Program-made: the position numbers and the translations under genes | NCBI GenBank assembly: GCA_030533085.1 | Contig: JAUNJZ010000009.1 | Location: 1-64,000, forward strand | DNA from: Synergistaceae bacterium | Lineage (GTDB): Bacteria; Synergistota; Synergistia; Synergistales; Synergistaceae | Reading direction: 5' to 3' | DNA: 64,000 nt | The notes under the pieces: generated by a model | The model's database searches: none | What the model saw: the letters and a program-made list of their open reading frames with translations, nothing else | What the model was told of the DNA's origin: nothing | Shown: one piece after another, positions 62,558 to 64,000 of the stretch | Position numbering within the stretch: the stretch's first letter is position 1 | How the letters are laid out: each line of letters opens with the position of its first letter

Positions 62558-63791
62558 TTTCAAAAACCCCTTTCAGAGCGGCATTCACGCACTGTTCCGT
62601 CGTTCCGTAATAGGTGGGGATATTCCACTGGCCTGGGGCGTAGTGCGCCAACTTCGCGGAGTTCGTCGCCATTGCCGTCATGCCTGTCCTCCTCATGGGC
62701 TCCGCCATTTCGCCAAGCACCGTGCATGTATCCACAACGAGCTTCGCGCCGGCCGCCTCTATAATCTGCGCGTAACCGCTTCTTTCCGCCAGATGCTTGA
62801 TCGGCTGCGATGTGAGCACCCAGAAGTGCGCTTTGACCTTCTTATCCTTCAACAGCTCCGCAATTCTGATTATTTCCCTTAAAGAGGAATGCGGGCAGCC
62901 AAGCGCGACGAGCGAGACAGGCTGTCCGCTGTGCTTGTTAAGCTGGCGGTTTGCCTCGTCCATCTCTTTTTTTGTAAACTCATAGACTTCAACAGCCTTA
63001 TTCCCGCCCATAGCCGCTTCGAGCGTCGGTGCTTCGGGGGTCAGCCCTACGACATGGAAAAGCGCCACAGAACCGGATGAGGCAAGCGCCGCGCTGAGCA
63101 TCTTCAGCTGGTCGAGATCCGTATCGGCGGGAATGCCGGTGAATACGGGTACGCCGCTCTCAACACGCTTTCCGACCCAGTATCCAAGCGAGCCGAAATC
63201 GGATACATCGGAAAGTTCGCACCTTACATTGATGATAAAGTTTCCCTTACGGTTCTCATCAAGATGATAACCGTAAGCAGGCACACGGCCGGTAATCGCC
63301 GCCGCCAGCGCGGCGGGGCCGCCTTCGCGGTTCGTGCGAGCGCCGAGAACTGAATTCACAAAGGCAATTGCCGAAGACTCGCCCCAGGCGAGGTGCTCGC
63401 CCTTCTTGGGAACGTGCCCGATAAAATAAGGCGTGCATGTATGGCAGGCAATAGCCCCCATCTTCTCATAGGCGCAGGTAAGACGCTGCTGCTTTTTGAC
63501 CGCCTCTTCACTGAAGCCAACCTCTTCCGGCCTGTCCATGTCAACCGCGCCGGTGTTGAGAGTGGTAAAGGCGGCGAACTTTTCACAATGATTGCCCATC
63601 TCCTCAATGAATTTGAGCGCTCCGTCGCCGGCGACAACTATCGAAGCGCCGGGCATGTGGGCGCTCTTGACCGGAATCATACATTCCGCGCCGTAAATCT
63701 CTCCCAGCTGTACCTGAATTTCCATCGCTTTTTGTACGCTTGGGCCGCGTTCTCCATTCAACATCAGCTGTTCTTCTTCAGTTAAACGCAC
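62544..63791 (-). CDS. Aconitase X, catalytic (large) subunit
   Basis: 415 residues, DUF521-type aconitase X. M-L-N-G-E-R-G-P-S-V-Q near residue 10, a Cys-containing C-H-T-C-T-P-Y near 125, the N-R-E-G-G-P motif near 172 and D-T-C-T-V-L near 360 are the expected cluster and active-site regions. The frame has no upstream ATG with a ribosome site; a GTG at 63791 has AGGAGGA six bases upstream. It most likely dehydrates cis-3-hydroxyproline to pyrroline-2-carboxylate, feeding the flavin dehydrogenase operon downstream. The reductase for pyrroline-2-carboxylate is not in view. Confidence 0.9.
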   Translation of the reverse strand: MRLTEEEQLMLNGERGPSVQKAMEIQVQLGEIYGAECMIPVKSAHMPGASIVVAGDGALKFIEEMGNHCEKFAAFTTLNTGAVDMDRPEEVGFSEEAVKKQQRLTCAYEKMGAIACHTCTPYFIGHVPKKGEHLAWGESSAIAFVNSVLGARTNREGGPAALAAAITGRVPAYGYHLDENRKGNFIINVRCELSDVSDFGSLGYWVGKRVESGVPVFTGIPADTDLDQLKMLSAALASSGSVALFHVVGLTPEAPTLEAAMGGNKAVEVYEFTKKEMDEANRQLNKHSGQPVSLVALGCPHSSLREIIRIAELLKDKKVKAHFWVLTSQPIKHLAERSGYAQIIEAAGAKLVVDTCTVLGEMAEPMRRTGMTAMATNSAKLAHYAPGQWNIPTYYGTTEQCVNAALKGVFENDQH

Positions 63792-63829
63792 ATTGACTCC
63801 TCCTAATTTTCTATGCGGCAAAGCCGCCC

Positions 63830-64000
63830 TTAATCCAGTATTTCAAAGCCCAGCCGTTCGATTTCCCTGTTTACCATCGTGAGAAGCGGACTCTCCTCTT
63901 CCCATCGCCCTTCCTCGATCAGCCGTCCCATCAGCGTCTCCTTTTCTAGAACCGCTGCCAGTTTCGCGCTTATGTCAAGGGCATCATCCTGCCGTATCAC
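63830..64000 (-). CDS. C-terminal part of an unidentified gene cut by the window edge
   Basis: An open frame of 56 codons runs off the window and ends at a TAA at 63830. The tail is acidic and helical (E-K-E-T-L-M-G-R-L-I-E-E-G-R-W, then V-N-R-E-I-E-R-L-G-F-E). It lies 38 bases before the aconitase X start on the same strand, so it is probably the preceding operon member. No family was recognised from this fragment. Confidence 0.6.
   Translation of the reverse strand: MIRQDDALDISAKLAAVLEKETLMGRLIEEGRWEEESPLLTMVNREIERLGFEILD

Overview
The window looks like chromosome of a strictly anaerobic, amino-acid- and amine-fermenting bacterium, most likely a member of Synergistota (Cloacibacillus/Synergistes-like). 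This is inferred from gene content: type III glutamine synthetase, pyruvate:ferredoxin oxidoreductase, an aldehyde ferredoxin oxidoreductase operon, a corrinoid methyltransferase cluster with its reductive activator, BCCT transporters and many ferredoxin-like proteins. No rRNA gene or taxon-specific marker is present, so the assignment stays tentative.

Layout. 0-15.6 kb is ordinary GC-rich core: a vsr-like remnant, an MFS exporter, an aldehyde dehydrogenase, glutamine synthetase III, an ABC-F ATPase, a YhcH protein, a LysR regulator, an EamA exporter, an AT-rich acquired phosphotransferase, a lytic transglycosylase and a c-di-GMP protein. 15.9-22.6 kb is an AT-rich island with two acetoacetate-decarboxylase-fold paralogues, two SDR dehydrogenases, an unusual BCCT transporter and a divergent LysR regulator. 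22.6-26.5 kb holds azlCD, a DUF134-NifX fusion regulator behind a paired palindromic operator, and a TetR/flavin-reductase pair sharing an operator. 26.6-35.2 kb is mobile or decayed DNA: a 3' tRNA-Thr fragment, a tyrosine integrase, a three-gene Xre/ImmA/PIN module, an undescribed pair (ClpB-like ATPase with a dead second ring plus a VirD4-like protein with a broken P-loop), and relics of a corrinoid methyltransferase locus.

35.2-44.9 kb is an intact non-pyrrolysine MttB-type demethylation operon (UroD-type methyltransferase, MttB homologue, corrinoid protein, HyuA-like protein, RACo activator, a MetH-activation-like protein, BCCT transporter). Next to it lie 1-pyrroline-5-carboxylate dehydrogenase and its LysR regulator. 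49-58.6 kb encodes PFOR, an aminotransferase and an AOR system with its ferredoxin, a MoaD-like protein and a 53-residue Cys-rich protein. 58.7-63.8 kb encodes a five-subunit flavin/iron-sulfur amino-acid dehydrogenase translationally coupled behind a two-subunit aconitase X.

Working model (inference): a quaternary amine such as proline betaine is imported and demethylated, the cyclic amino acid is oxidised by the FAD/Fe-S complex, pyrroline-5-carboxylate dehydrogenase yields glutamate, and transamination plus PFOR/AOR recover energy. Aconitase X would feed 3-hydroxyproline into the same path. The 15.9-21 kb island may be a second, decarboxylation-based way of using a betaine-like compound, and it is the best candidate here for an undescribed metabolic system.
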